Below are positions 1 to 8,616 of a stretch of 64,000 nucleotides of DNA, piece after piece. This stretch comes from Asanoa sp. WMMD1127 (lineage in GTDB: Bacteria > Actinomycetota > Actinomycetes > Mycobacteriales > Micromonosporaceae). The stretch covers positions 2,418,001 through 2,482,000 of the forward strand of contig NZ_JARUBP010000001.1 in assembly GCF_029626225.1 (NCBI RefSeq), in the 5' to 3' direction. Both the position numbers and the translations under genes were made by a program. The notes under the pieces were generated by a model. The model had not been told where the DNA came from. It did no database searches and saw only the letters and a list, made by a program, of their open reading frames with translations. Every line of letters begins with the position of its first letter. The stretch's first letter is position 1.

Positions 1-1
1 C

Positions 2-343
2 GCGCAGGTGCAGAAGTTCGGCTACCTGACCATCGAGACCGCCCGCCCGGCGCGCGGCCAGGAGGTCTACATCCCGCAGCACCCCGGCGGCAACCCCGGG
101 ATGATCGCGATGGGCAGCGACAGGGACAGCAAGGGCATCTGCGCCGTCAACGACCCGGCGTACGACGGGTACGCCACCGACAGCGACGTCTCGTACTACT
201 GCGACACGGCGGGCGGTTCGTCGGGTTCGCCGGTCATCTCCCGTACCACCGACCGGGTCATCGCCCTGCACCACTTCGGCGGGTGCCCCAACAGCGGCGT
301 CCGCATCGACCTCATCTACAACCGGATCAAGAAGCTTCTGTGA
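2..343 (+). CDS. Trypsin-like serine protease, C-terminal fragment
   Basis: This is the 3' end of a gene whose start lies left of the window; 113 residues are visible before TGA at 341-343. The segment has the GGSSGSPV motif around the catalytic Ser of chymotrypsin-fold (S1-type) proteases, then a substrate-pocket-like stretch (VIALHHFGGCP) and a short basic C-terminal helix (IDLIYNRIKKLL). Two Cys pairs suggest an exported, disulfide-bonded enzyme. His and Asp of the triad would lie upstream and cannot be checked, so proteolytic activity is inferred from the Ser region only. Confidence 0.8.
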   Translation, partial: AQVQKFGYLTIETARPARGQEVYIPQHPGGNPGMIAMGSDRDSKGICAVNDPAYDGYATDSDVSYYCDTAGGSSGSPVISRTTDRVIALHHFGGCPNSGVRIDLIYNRIKKLL

Positions 344-395
344 AGGTGCGGTAGGCGGGCCGGACCGGCGCGCGCCGCCTGGATACCGTGGTCCC

Positions 396-1094
396 GTGCG
401 TAACGCGATCACCGACCGGGCGGCCGCGCTCCGGCTGCGGCCGGTGCGGCCGGCCGGCTGGTGGTTCGACGGCCTCCTGATCGGCCTGTTCGCGCTGCTC
501 ACGGGCGTCCTGGCGGCCGGCGGCCTGCTCGGCGTCGACACCGCGGTGCGCGACTGGTGCCTGAGCCACCAGACCGACGCCACCTACTGGCTGGCCCGGG
601 TCTTCAACTATCTGGGCAACGGCGGCCCGCTGACCCTGATCAGCCTGGTCATCGCCCTGTTCCTGGCGATCCGCCGGCGCACCGTCTGGCCGATCCTCCC
701 GGTCGTGGCGGCGTTCCTGCTGACCGGCATCGTGATCATGCCGCTCAAGATCTGGACCGAGCGAGCGGCGCCCGGCTACACCGGCCCCGACGCGGTCGAC
801 CTGTTCAACAGCGCGCTGCCGCCGGGCACCTACGACACCGGCTACCCCTCAGGCCATCTGGTCAACACCGTCGTCTGGTACGGCGTGATCGCGCTGCTCC
901 TGGCACCCTGGCTGAACCGCACGGCGCGGCTGTGGCTGCGCATCGCCCCACCGGCGATCGTCTTCGTGACCACGATCTACCTGAACTTCCACTGGCTGAC
1001 CGACTCGATCGCCGGCCTCCTCCTCGGCGTGTTCATCGCCCGCCTGATCGACCGCGTCCCGTGGCGACTGCCGGCCCGCAGCACCCTGCCCTAG
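396..1094 (+). CDS. PAP2-family membrane phosphatase
   Basis: A 232-residue integral membrane protein with about six hydrophobic segments. The type 2 phosphatidic acid phosphatase motifs are in order: K-x5-R in KIWTERAAPG (about residue 115), PSGH in YPSGHLV (about 150) and H-x3-D in HWLTDSIAG (about 197). These enzymes dephosphorylate lipid phosphates or prenyl pyrophosphates at the membrane; the substrate here is unknown. The GTG at 396 is the first start after a stop and gives a normal family length. The next gene (APC permease) probably begins inside its 3' end, so the two may be co-transcribed. Confidence 0.85.
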   Translation: MRNAITDRAAALRLRPVRPAGWWFDGLLIGLFALLTGVLAAGGLLGVDTAVRDWCLSHQTDATYWLARVFNYLGNGGPLTLISLVIALFLAIRRRTVWPILPVVAAFLLTGIVIMPLKIWTERAAPGYTGPDAVDLFNSALPPGTYDTGYPSGHLVNTVVWYGVIALLLAPWLNRTARLWLRIAPPAIVFVTTIYLNFHWLTDSIAGLLLGVFIARLIDRVPWRLPARSTLP

Positions 1095-2314
1095 CCCGCC
1101 GCTTGGGCCTGCGTGACGCGGTCGTCGTGGGGCTCGGCTCGATGCTGGGCGCCGGCGTCTTCGTGGTCTTCGCCCCCGCCGCGGCCGCCGCGGGCGGGGT
1201 GGGCCTGCTGGTCGCCCTGGGTGTCGCCGGCTTCGTGGCCTTCTGCAACGCGACGAGCTCGGCCCGGCTGGCGGCCCGCTATCCGGAGTCCGGTGGCGCC
1301 TACGTCTACGGCCGGGAACGGCTGGGCGCGTTCCCCGGTTTCCTCGCCGGGTGGGCGTTCGTCTGCGGCAAGACGGCGAGCTGCGCGGCGATGGCCCTGG
1401 CGATCGGGGCGTACGCCTGGCCCGGGCACCCGCGGGTCGTCGCGGTCCTGGCGGTGGTGGTGGTGACCGCGCTGAACCTGCGCGGGATCGCCAAGACGGC
1501 CCGGGTGACCCTGGTCCTGGTCTGCGTGACGCTGGTCGTGCTGGCGGCGGTGGCGGTCGCCGGGGTGGCGGGCTCGTCGTCGTTGTCGCTCGGCCCGGGG
1601 CCGTCTTTCCGTGGCGTGCTGACGGCGGCCGGGCTGCTGTTCTTCGCTTTCGCGGGCTATGCCCGGATCGCGACGCTGGGCGAGGAGGTCCGCGACCCGG
1701 CCCGCACGATCCCGCGAGCGATCCCGTTGGCGTTGGGGATCGTGCTGGCCATCTACGCCGTGCTGGCGGTGGTGGCGCTGGCGGTCCTCGGCCCCGCCGG
1801 CCTGGCGTCGTCCGCGGCGCCGCTGGCGTCGGTCGCGTCGGTGGCCGGCTCCGACGCCCTCGCCACCGCCGTCCGCGCGGGCGCCGTGGTGGCGGTGCTT
1901 GGCGTGCTGGTCGCGCTCCTGGCCGGCGTGGGGCGGACGGCGCTGGCGATGGGCCGCCGCCGCGACCTACCGGCGCCGCTGGCGGCGGTGCATCCCCGGA
2001 CGCGGGTGCCGCACGTGGCCGAGCTGGTGGTCGCGGCCGCGGTCATCGTCCTGGTCCTGAGCGGCGGTCTGACGACGGCGATCGCGGCGTCGAGCTGCCT
2101 GGTCCTGGTCTACTACGCGATCGCGAACGCGTCCGCGTTGACCCTGCGTCCGGAACCGGGGCGTTGGCTGCCGGTGCGGACGCTGGCCGGGCTCGGTCTG
2201 GTCGGCTGCCTGCTGCTGGCCGCCACGGTCCCGACCCGCGGCCTCGTCGCCGGCGCCGCGATCCTGGCGGCGGGCGCCCTCTGGTATGCCGCCCTGGCGA
2301 GGGCAAGAGCCTGA
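1061..2314 (+). CDS. APC-superfamily amino acid permease
   Basis: About 417 residues with roughly 12 hydrophobic segments. The first helix carries the APC signature GLGSMLGAGVFVVF, followed by YPESGGAYVYGRERLG and FAFAGYARIATLGEEVRDPARTIPRAI, both typical of amino acid/polyamine permeases. The open frame extends far upstream inside the PAP2 gene. I chose GTG at 1061 because it gives a short basic N-terminus before helix 1, with TTG at 1103 as the alternative. Either start overlaps or touches the upstream gene. Substrate not deducible. The start is the least certain part of the call. Confidence 0.82.
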   Translation: MATAGPQHPALARRLGLRDAVVVGLGSMLGAGVFVVFAPAAAAAGGVGLLVALGVAGFVAFCNATSSARLAARYPESGGAYVYGRERLGAFPGFLAGWAFVCGKTASCAAMALAIGAYAWPGHPRVVAVLAVVVVTALNLRGIAKTARVTLVLVCVTLVVLAAVAVAGVAGSSSLSLGPGPSFRGVLTAAGLLFFAFAGYARIATLGEEVRDPARTIPRAIPLALGIVLAIYAVLAVVALAVLGPAGLASSAAPLASVASVAGSDALATAVRAGAVVAVLGVLVALLAGVGRTALAMGRRRDLPAPLAAVHPRTRVPHVAELVVAAAVIVLVLSGGLTTAIAASSCLVLVYYAIANASALTLRPEPGRWLPVRTLAGLGLVGCLLLAATVPTRGLVAGAAILAAGALWYAALARARA

Positions 2315-2403
2315 TCCTCAGCGCGGAGGGGTGACATTGGTGCAAATCGCCCAGGTGGCATGTTAAGAACTATTGCCGCACCACTTCTACACGGGGGAAT
2401 CAT

Positions 2404-3090
2404 GTGTCAGGGCTGCGCGATTCCGACCCGCCGCCGGCCGACCGGGCCGCCGTCCTGCTGACCGGTGCGGCGCTCATCCTGGGCGTCGCGGCAGACGTGC
2501 AGGCGTTCCTGCCACTCGAGAAGCCCGGCGGTCTGATCCTGCTGGCGGCCGTGGCGCTGGCCGGGTTCACGTTCACCACACCCGCGGGACGGCACGTGCG
2601 GGTGGTGCTCGCCGGGATGACCGCCCTCGTGCTCGCGTCGCTCTGGTTCGGTTACCGGATTCCCGAACCACCCGCACCCGCACCCGCCACCGCCACCTCC
2701 GCTGACGGGGTCGACGGCCTGGCCCGCGACCGGGACCTCTACGCCACGCAGCAGTCCCGCGGCGCCACCCGCCGACCCGACGACGACGGGGTGCCCGACG
2801 CGCGCCTGTTCAGCGGCCAGGGCATGACGCTGAGCTGGCCGATGGAGGGCGCCGAGCTCGAGCTGACCGCGGACCGGCTGGTGGGCGGCCGCGTCCTGCT
2901 CGCGGTGGTCCGGAACTCGTGCGCCACGGCCGATGCGAGCGACTTCGTCCGCGCGATCCCGCTGACCGATGTCGAGGTGGACACGACGATCTGCCTCCGC
3001 ACCACGGCCGCGGACTCGGCGCTGCTGATCACGGACCGCTCAACCGCCGGCGCCCGCTATCCGTGGCTGGAGTTCCGACTCCATCCGTGA
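2404..3090 (+). CDS. Hypothetical membrane-anchored protein
   Basis: A 228-residue protein that I do not recognise. Three hydrophobic segments (about residues 15-32, 38-56, 63-80) are followed by a Pro/Ala-rich linker (PEPPAPAPATAT) and a roughly 130-residue soluble domain with two Cys (about 170 and 198) that could form a disulfide outside the cell. GTG at 2404 follows a purine-rich GGGGGAA tract at a suitable distance. Its stop lies 3 bp from the stop of the convergent secreted protein. Function unknown. Confidence 0.65.
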   Translation: MSGLRDSDPPPADRAAVLLTGAALILGVAADVQAFLPLEKPGGLILLAAVALAGFTFTTPAGRHVRVVLAGMTALVLASLWFGYRIPEPPAPAPATATSADGVDGLARDRDLYATQQSRGATRRPDDDGVPDARLFSGQGMTLSWPMEGAELELTADRLVGGRVLLAVVRNSCATADASDFVRAIPLTDVEVDTTICLRTTAADSALLITDRSTAGARYPWLEFRLHP

Positions 3091-3093
3091 CGT

Positions 3094-3894
3094 TCAGCCC
3101 ATCCCCGGGAAACCGATGAAGACGGAGGTCTCCACCGGCTGACCGACGTTGCCGGCCGCGTCCAGCGCCCGCGCCTGAATCCGCACGGACAAGATCGCCC
3201 CCGGCGGAAGCGCGGCGTCGAAGGTGACCGCTCCGCCCGGTGTGTCGAGCCGGACCTGGTCGGGCTCGGTGAACGGCGCCGGGCAGACCAGCTGGCCGAA
3301 CTCCCCACCGATGCTGCAGCCCGGCACGCCCAGGTCCGAGAACGAGAACTGGAACCCGCCCACCTCGGGATCCCCGAAGCTGTCCAGCGTGATCCGCAGT
3401 GGCTGGCCGGGCACGTACTCCGCGACGGAGATAGCCGGTGTGGTCGCGGGCGGGGTCCGGTCATAGGTGAATCCGCAGGCTTCGGACCAGGCCGACCGCT
3501 CACGCCCCTCGCGGGCGCGCACCTTCCACTTGTAGGTCTGGCCGTCGGTCAGCAGGCCGTCCGGCAGGGTGACGCTCAGCAGCCCGTGCGGGCCGGCGCT
3601 CAGATCGCTGAACACCTGGCGCTCCTCGGGTGCACCCTTCGGCCAGATCGCGAACTCACCGGAAAGCTGATCGGCGTCGTCGTCCTCGCTCGCGACCGCC
3701 TCCAGCGTGCCGGCGAAGCCGCCCAGGCGCGGGAACGGCTTCCCGTCGGCGCAGGCGAACCCCGCGTTGAACCGGTGCTCGACCACCGGAGCGCCGTCCG
3801 ACACTGCCGCGGCTGGTCCGGTGAATGCGGCGAGGACGCCGAACGTCAGCGTGACCGCCGCCCCGAGGGCGCGAACGACTGAGGCCTGATGCAT
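3094..3894 (-). CDS. Secreted protein with fibronectin-III-like beta domains
   Basis: A 266-residue exported protein. ATG at 3894 is supported by GGGGAGAAG 5-6 nt upstream, and the longer open frame adds nothing recognisable. A Sec signal peptide is clear: basic start, hydrophobic core (VTLTFGVLAAF) and an Ala-x-Ala cleavage site near residue 30. The mature part looks like two beta-sandwich domains: one with YKWKVRAREGRERSAWSEACGFTYDRTPP, typical of FnIII-like folds preceding a DRTPP linker, and a second ending in ARALDAAGNVG. No catalytic motif. Likely a surface or binding protein; ligand unknown. Confidence 0.7.
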   Translation of the reverse strand: MHQASVVRALGAAVTLTFGVLAAFTGPAAAVSDGAPVVEHRFNAGFACADGKPFPRLGGFAGTLEAVASEDDDADQLSGEFAIWPKGAPEERQVFSDLSAGPHGLLSVTLPDGLLTDGQTYKWKVRAREGRERSAWSEACGFTYDRTPPATTPAISVAEYVPGQPLRITLDSFGDPEVGGFQFSFSDLGVPGCSIGGEFGQLVCPAPFTEPDQVRLDTPGGAVTFDAALPPGAILSVRIQARALDAAGNVGQPVETSVFIGFPGMG

Positions 3895-4080
3895 CTGCTT
3901 CTCCCCGTGGGCATCGATGGTGCGCACATCTAAATACGTGCCTGCGTCACGGGTCAAGATCGACTAGCTCCGCTGCCGGACTGCGGAGCTGGAGGCTGTC
4001 GCGCGCAGCCCGGACCCCGGGCGCCAGCTGGGACCAGATCGCTGCGGTGACGGGCAGGGAGCCGCCAGGTGGCGGTCGCG

Positions 4081-4280
4081 ACGTCAGCTGCGCGCTTCGC
4101 GCCGCCGCTTGCTGCCCGGCGTCGGCCACGTGGCCAGCGGCGTCGGCCACCCGGAAAGCGGCGTCGCCGCGCGGGGAGCGGCGTCGCCGCGCGGGAAGTG
4201 GCGTTGCCGCGCGGGAAGTGGCGTTGCCGCGCGGGAAGTGGCGTTGCCGCGCGGGAAGTGGCGTCGCCGCGCGGAAAGCG
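4081..4280. repeat. 20-bp tandem repeat array downstream of the Cdc48-like gene
   Basis: Six clean 20-bp units occupy 4161-4280 (core gcgttgccgcgcgggaagtg, three exact copies at 4201-4260). Degenerate copies continue back to about 4081. The 12-mer cgtcagctgcgc occurs at 4082-4093 and again at 4282-4293, exactly 200 bp apart; the second copy contains the stop codon of the Cdc48-like gene. A 20-bp period is not a multiple of three, so the array is unlikely to be coding. The rest of the 3895-4283 gap holds only the promoter region of the secreted-protein gene. Confidence 0.85.
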
Positions 4281-4283
4281 GCG

Positions 4284-6611
4284 TCAGCTGCGCCGGGAGG
4301 CGTACTCCGCGAGGCGCGCGACCTGGATCGGGTCCAGCGACGGGCGGACCCGCTGGCGGGCCGCGGTCACATGTTTGGCGGTGACCGACGTGGCCTCCAG
4401 CGACTCACGGATCGCGGCGAGCGCGGCCTCGCGGATCAAGGCCGCGCAGTCCGCGGCGGAGAAGCCGTCGAGCTCCCGGCCCAGGTCGACGAGGTCGACC
4501 TCGGGATCCAGCGGCACGCCCTTGGCCGCGGCCTTGAGGATCTCGGCGCGGGCGGCGGCGTCCGGTGGCGGCACGAACACCAGGCGCTCAAGGCGGCCCG
4601 GGCGCAGCAGGGCCGGGTCGATCAGGTCCGGCCGGTTGGTCGCGCCGATGACCACGACGTCGCGTAGCGTTTCGATGCCGTCCAGCTCCGTGAGCAGGGC
4701 CGCGACGACGCGGTCGGTGGTGCCGCCGTCGGTGGACTGGCCGCGCAGCGGCGCCAGCGCGTCGACCTCGTCGAGGAAGATCAGGGTGGGCGCGGCCTCG
4801 CGGGCGCGGCGGAACAGCTCGCGTACGGCGCGCTCGCTCTCGCCCACCCACTTGCTCAGCAGCTCGGCGCCCTTGACCGAGAGCACGTTGGCCTTACCGC
4901 TGCCCGCCAGCGCCGTGACCAGGAAGGTCTTGCCGCAACCGGGCGGGCCGTAGAGCAGCACCCCGCGCGGCGGCCGCACGCCCAGCCGGGCGAACGTGTC
5001 CGGGTAGGTCAGCGGCCACAGCACCGACTCCGTCAGCACCTCCTTGACCTCGACCAGGTCGCCGACGTCGTCGAGGGTCAGCCCCGAAAGCTCCAGTGTG
5101 GACGTTGCCATCGACGTCGGCCGGACCACCTCCAGCGCCGCGGCGAAGTCGGCCGCGGTGACCTCGGGCGCCTCCGCTTCGCGTTGCCGCAGGGCCGCGC
5201 GCACACCGGCCTCGCGGACCAGCGCGGCCAGGTCGGCGGCGACGAACCCGGGCGTACGCGCGGCCACGTCGTCGAGCTGCACATCCCCGGCCAGCGGCGT
5301 GGCCCGGGTGAGCACGCCGAGCTGCTCGCGGCGCATCGCCTGGTCCGGCAGCGGCACCGCGATCTCGAGCGAGAGCAGGTCGGGCGCGCGGAGTGCGGGG
5401 TCGATCTCCTCCGGCCGGCTGCTGGTGCAGACCACCGCGGCGCCGGCGTCGACCAGCGACCCGACCACCTGCCGGAAGACGGTGCCCAGCGGGCCGGGCG
5501 ACTCCCGCGGCGCGAGGGCGTCGACATCGGTGATCAGCACGACGGTCGGCCCGGCGCCGGCGTCGTCGGCCACCGCCCGCAGCCGGGCCGCGGCCGCGTC
5601 GTTGGTGAGCGCCGCGATCTCGGGCGCCCAGACCGTCGACACCCGGGCCCCGACCGCTGCCGACACCGCCCGCACGAGGTCGCTCTTGCCCGACCCGGCC
5701 GGCCCGGTGATCAGCACGCCGAGCGACACCGAGGTGGCCAACCGCCGCAGCACGTCGCGATGGTGGAACCCGAGGTCGAGCAGCTCGGTCAACTGCTGCG
5801 CCTGGTTACGCAGCCCCGGCAGATCGTCGACACTGGGCGCGTCGACCGCCTCGTCGACCACCGATCCTTCGACGACGTCCCCGTCGATCACGCTGTCATC
5901 GTCGACTCGCGGAGCCGCGGCGGCGTACCCGCCGCCCGCACTGGTCCCAGTGTCCTCGACAACACCGCGGCCGCCGGTGCGATCACGGGTTGGCCCGCTG
6001 GCAGGTGCAGAAACGCCCGTCTCGGAGGCTTGGGTGATTTGTCCGTTCTCCCAGCCGATCACCGTGTCCATGGTGACCAGGGCCGCCTCGGCCGGCGCCA
6101 CGTCGAGCACGGTGAGCAGCGTGCTGGTCCAGGCGTACCCGACCCGGTTGGCCAGGCTCTGCCGCGCCGCCGCCACCAGCGACCGCGCCGCCTCGTCGGG
6201 CACGACGTCCTGGGGCAGTAGGGACACGTCGTCGCCGGTCGAGATGACCTTGCCCAGCAGGGCCAGCCGCAGCATCTCCGGGGACACCACCGCCACCACC
6301 TCGGGCGCACCGCGCAGCGTCGCCCGGCGCGCCGCCACCACCGGTGTGGGCGCGATGGTGATCTGCGCGCCGTCGCGTACGCCCAGGTTGCCGAGCATCA
6401 GGTCGTCCGCGTGCAGCAGGCCGCGCCCGTCGGACGGCGAGCCGGGCGCGACGATGCCGGCCGTCGTGCGCCGGCCGGTCAGCCGCACCGGATCACCGGG
6501 TCGCAGGCCGAGCGCGCCCAGCACCTCGGGGTGCAACCGGACGACGCCGCGCCGGGCGTCGAGCGCCGCGGGGCGCAGGCTGGCGGTCAGGACAAGGTCG
6601 CGGTCGGCCAC
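4284..6611 (-). CDS. Cdc48/p97-like AAA ATPase (two AAA domains)
   Basis: 775 residues from GTG at 6611. An N-terminal double-psi-barrel-like Cdc48_N region (about 1-190) is followed by an acidic/Gly-rich linker and two AAA domains. D1 has Walker A GPAGSGKS (about 302), but its Walker B reads LITDVDAL (about 360): the usual catalytic Glu after Asp is Val, so D1 may bind but not hydrolyse ATP. D2 is intact: GPPGCGKT (about 553), LIFLDEVDAL (about 609), then GATNRPDLIDPALLRPGRLERL. Such ATPases unfold or extract proteins. The gene is the last of the conservon operon, 10 bp after the 105-residue protein gene. Confidence 0.88.
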   Translation of the reverse strand: MADRDLVLTASLRPAALDARRGVVRLHPEVLGALGLRPGDPVRLTGRRTTAGIVAPGSPSDGRGLLHADDLMLGNLGVRDGAQITIAPTPVVAARRATLRGAPEVVAVVSPEMLRLALLGKVISTGDDVSLLPQDVVPDEAARSLVAAARQSLANRVGYAWTSTLLTVLDVAPAEAALVTMDTVIGWENGQITQASETGVSAPASGPTRDRTGGRGVVEDTGTSAGGGYAAAAPRVDDDSVIDGDVVEGSVVDEAVDAPSVDDLPGLRNQAQQLTELLDLGFHHRDVLRRLATSVSLGVLITGPAGSGKSDLVRAVSAAVGARVSTVWAPEIAALTNDAAAARLRAVADDAGAGPTVVLITDVDALAPRESPGPLGTVFRQVVGSLVDAGAAVVCTSSRPEEIDPALRAPDLLSLEIAVPLPDQAMRREQLGVLTRATPLAGDVQLDDVAARTPGFVAADLAALVREAGVRAALRQREAEAPEVTAADFAAALEVVRPTSMATSTLELSGLTLDDVGDLVEVKEVLTESVLWPLTYPDTFARLGVRPPRGVLLYGPPGCGKTFLVTALAGSGKANVLSVKGAELLSKWVGESERAVRELFRRAREAAPTLIFLDEVDALAPLRGQSTDGGTTDRVVAALLTELDGIETLRDVVVIGATNRPDLIDPALLRPGRLERLVFVPPPDAAARAEILKAAAKGVPLDPEVDLVDLGRELDGFSAADCAALIREAALAAIRESLEATSVTAKHVTAARQRVRPSLDPIQVARLAEYASRRS

Positions 6612-6621
6612 CCGCCCGACA

Positions 6622-6939
6622 CTAATCCGGATCGGGGGCGAGCAGCGTGTGGTCGCGCCGGATCAGGTCGGCGAGCTGCGCGGCGGCGTCCTTGACCGGC
6701 CCGGGCGAGATCTGCACCGTGTCGTTGACCCAACCGACCATGAACCCGGTGCTGTCGCCGGCCGACTCGACGGAGATCGTCACCGCCGTGTCCGGGTGGC
6801 GCTCGACGATCCGCCGGATCGCCTCGGCCACCTCGGCCGCGACCGACGTCCGCTTGTTGGTCGCCGCCTCCGCCCGCAATCGCTCCAGTTCCTCGCGCCG
6901 CGCCATGCGGTCGAGCGCCTCACCGAACGCGTCCCTCAT
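6622..6939 (-). CDS. Hypothetical conservon-linked protein, 105 aa
   Basis: ATG at 6939 is preceded by GGAGG about 10 nt upstream. The protein is soluble, with an N-terminal charged helix (residues 1-45, coiled-coil-like: RMARREELERLRAEAATNKR) and a small alpha/beta domain (HPDTAVTISVESAGDSTGFMVGWVNDTVQISPG). Not recognised. It lies 27 bp after the CvnD-like GTPase and 10 bp before the Cdc48-like ATPase, so it is almost certainly in the same transcript and may link the two. Confidence 0.7.
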   Translation of the reverse strand: MRDAFGEALDRMARREELERLRAEAATNKRTSVAAEVAEAIRRIVERHPDTAVTISVESAGDSTGFMVGWVNDTVQISPGPVKDAAAQLADLIRRDHTLLAPDPD

Positions 6940-6966
6940 CCGGACCGACCTCCGTCCGTCACCCCG

Positions 6967-7725
6967 TCACGATCCTCCGCGCTCGCGCAGGGCCCGATCC
7001 AACGCCCGGTCGAGGAGCACGAGCAGGGCGTCGCGGACCGACAGGCGCTGCCGCGCGTCGAACCGCACCACCGGCACGTGGTCGCCGACCGCCAGCGCCC
7101 ACCGCACGGCGTTGAGGTCGTGGGTGAGCTGCCCGTCGAACGCGTTCACGGCCACCACGAACGGGAGATCGGCCCGCTCGAAGTAGTCGATGGCGAAATG
7201 ACACTCGTCCAGGCGGGCGCTGTCAACCACTACGAGCGCGCCGAGTGCGCCGCGGGTCAGATCGTCCCACATGAATCCGAAGCGGGACTGGCCGGGCGTG
7301 CCGAAGAGATAGAGCTTGAGACTGCCGTCGATGGTCACGCAACCGAAGTCCATGGCGACCGTGGTGGTCGTCTTGGTCGACTCCGGGTGGAGGTCGTCGA
7401 CGCCGATCGAAGCCGTGGTCATCTCGGCCTCGGTGGTCAGCGGGGCGATCTCGGAGATCGCGCCGACCGTGGTGGTCTTGCCGACGCCGAAGCCGCCGGC
7501 GACGACGATCTTGACGGGGATCGGCGCCCGCCGTCGCCGGACCGGCGGGCCCACGACGCGCGCGTCGACGGCCGGAGCGGGCGGGGCGCCGATGTGGTGC
7601 CAGCCCACGTTGGGCGCATAGGCCGACTGCTGCTCCCGGTGGCGACCACCGGGCTCCGGGTCGAAGCCACCGACCGGGGGGCGGTCGGCGGTCAGCGGCC
7701 ACTCAGGAGATCGCACGTAGTCCAC
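6967..7725 (-). CDS. cvnD: Conservon GTPase (CvnD-like ATP/GTP-binding protein)
   Basis: 252 residues. The Ras-like core starts near residue 70: P-loop GGFGVGKTT (77-85), a switch-like TTASIGVDDLHP, FGTPGQSRF (G3-equivalent) and AVNAFDG (G4-equivalent). The N-terminal 70 residues are a Pro/Gly-rich extension that I infer to be longer than in the usual conservon GTPase. GTG at 7725 overlaps the DUF742 gene by 23 nt. In conservons this protein works with the roadblock and DUF742 proteins at the membrane, downstream of the kinase-like CvnA, in a system likened to G-protein signalling. Confidence 0.9.
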   Translation of the reverse strand: MDYVRSPEWPLTADRPPVGGFDPEPGGRHREQQSAYAPNVGWHHIGAPPAPAVDARVVGPPVRRRRAPIPVKIVVAGGFGVGKTTTVGAISEIAPLTTEAEMTTASIGVDDLHPESTKTTTTVAMDFGCVTIDGSLKLYLFGTPGQSRFGFMWDDLTRGALGALVVVDSARLDECHFAIDYFERADLPFVVAVNAFDGQLTHDLNAVRWALAVGDHVPVVRFDARQRLSVRDALLVLLDRALDRALRERGGS

Positions 7726-8146
7726 GGATCACCCGCCGAATCGTCTCGGGGTCGCGAGGGTCAGCGACATCAAGCGTGTGTACGTCCAGGTGGCCGGTCG
7801 CCCGCAGGTCTCCGACCAGCACCCGGGTCACCCCGAGGTGCATGCGCAACTTGGCCGAGATCTCGGCCACGGACATGGGCGCCACGCAGAGCGCCACGAT
7901 GGCCCGCAGTTCGCGGGCACTGCTCGGCAGATGGGTCCGCGGCGGTCCCTCGTGGACGGTCACCTGCGTCTCCATGCCGATCGCCGGGTCGATGCCCATC
8001 ACCCGGCCCGAGGTCAGCACGAAGGGGCGCAGAGCGGCCGACGCGTCGTCATCGGGCGGGGCGCCGCTGCCCTCGCCACCGGTCAACCCCGCCTGCAGGT
8101 ACGGGCGCACGCCCGTACCCGGCTCGGGGTCCTGCCCTGTCGTCAT
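7703..8146 (-). CDS. cvnC: Conservon DUF742 protein (CvnC-like)
   Basis: 147 residues. ATG at 8146 overlaps the roadblock gene's stop as ATGA. After a flexible N-terminus comes RPFVLTSGRVMG, then a winged-helix-like core (ARELRAIVALCVAPMSVAEISAKLRMHLGVTRVLVGDLRATGHLDVH), the hallmark of DUF742. It ends in basic residues. Such proteins partner the conservon GTPase; direct DNA binding by this one is possible from the fold but not shown. Confidence 0.9.
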   Translation of the reverse strand: MTTGQDPEPGTGVRPYLQAGLTGGEGSGAPPDDDASAALRPFVLTSGRVMGIDPAIGMETQVTVHEGPPRTHLPSSARELRAIVALCVAPMSVAEISAKLRMHLGVTRVLVGDLRATGHLDVHTLDVADPRDPETIRRVIRGLRAIS

Positions 8147-8616
8147 GACTGCACGGAGTTCTTCAGCTCGGCGATCAGGCGTGGGGTCAACGCGCCGCCG
8201 GCGCGACTGGCGAACAGCGTCATCTCGTACGCCAGCGTGCCCAGGTTGGCCGACCGGTCGGCGATGACGCCGAGCACCGACCCGCTGCTGATCGACGTGA
8301 TCAGCAGGTAGCCGTCGGCCATGTCGACGATCACGCGGTTGAGGCCGCCCAGCGTGTACCAGTTGGCGGCGCCGCCGGCCAGGCTGGTCATGCCGGAGAC
8401 GATCGCCGCCAGTCGTTCGGCGTTGGCCCGGTCCTTGATGGCCGACATCGCCATCAGCAGGCCGTCGCTGGAGACGGCGATGGCTTCCAGGACACCGGCG
8501 GTGCCGGAGGTGAACGAGTCGAGCAGCCAGTTGAAGGTCTGCGCCTCCTGGCTGAGCTGGCCGTTGGACACGTCCGCATCCCGCTCGATGCTTTCGTGGA
8601 TGTACGGGCTCGTCAT
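8143..8616 (-). CDS. cvnB: Conservon roadblock/LC7 protein (CvnB-like)
   Basis: 157 residues with a roadblock/LC7 domain: NWLLDSFTSGTAGVLEAIAVSSDGLLMAMS, then GGLNRVIVDMADGYLLITSISSGSVLGVIAD, the standard conservon pattern. ATG at 8616 overlaps the end of the kinase gene (ATGA), and its own stop overlaps the DUF742 start in the same way, so translation of CvnA-B-C is coupled. MglB-like roadblock proteins regulate small GTPases, and the expected partner is the GTPase encoded at 6967-7725. Confidence 0.92.
   Translation of the reverse strand: MTSPYIHESIERDADVSNGQLSQEAQTFNWLLDSFTSGTAGVLEAIAVSSDGLLMAMSAIKDRANAERLAAIVSGMTSLAGGAANWYTLGGLNRVIVDMADGYLLITSISSGSVLGVIADRSANLGTLAYEMTLFASRAGGALTPRLIAELKNSVQS

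Noticed and set aside
4081..4280. Coding repeat protein over the 20-bp array
   Set aside because: 20-bp period shifts frame every unit; no ribosome-binding site.
5044..8148. Very long plus-strand open frame (over 1000 codons) opposite the Cdc48-like and conservon genes
   Set aside because: Antisense shadow of clearly conserved genes; Ser/Arg/Thr-rich low-complexity translation without any domain.
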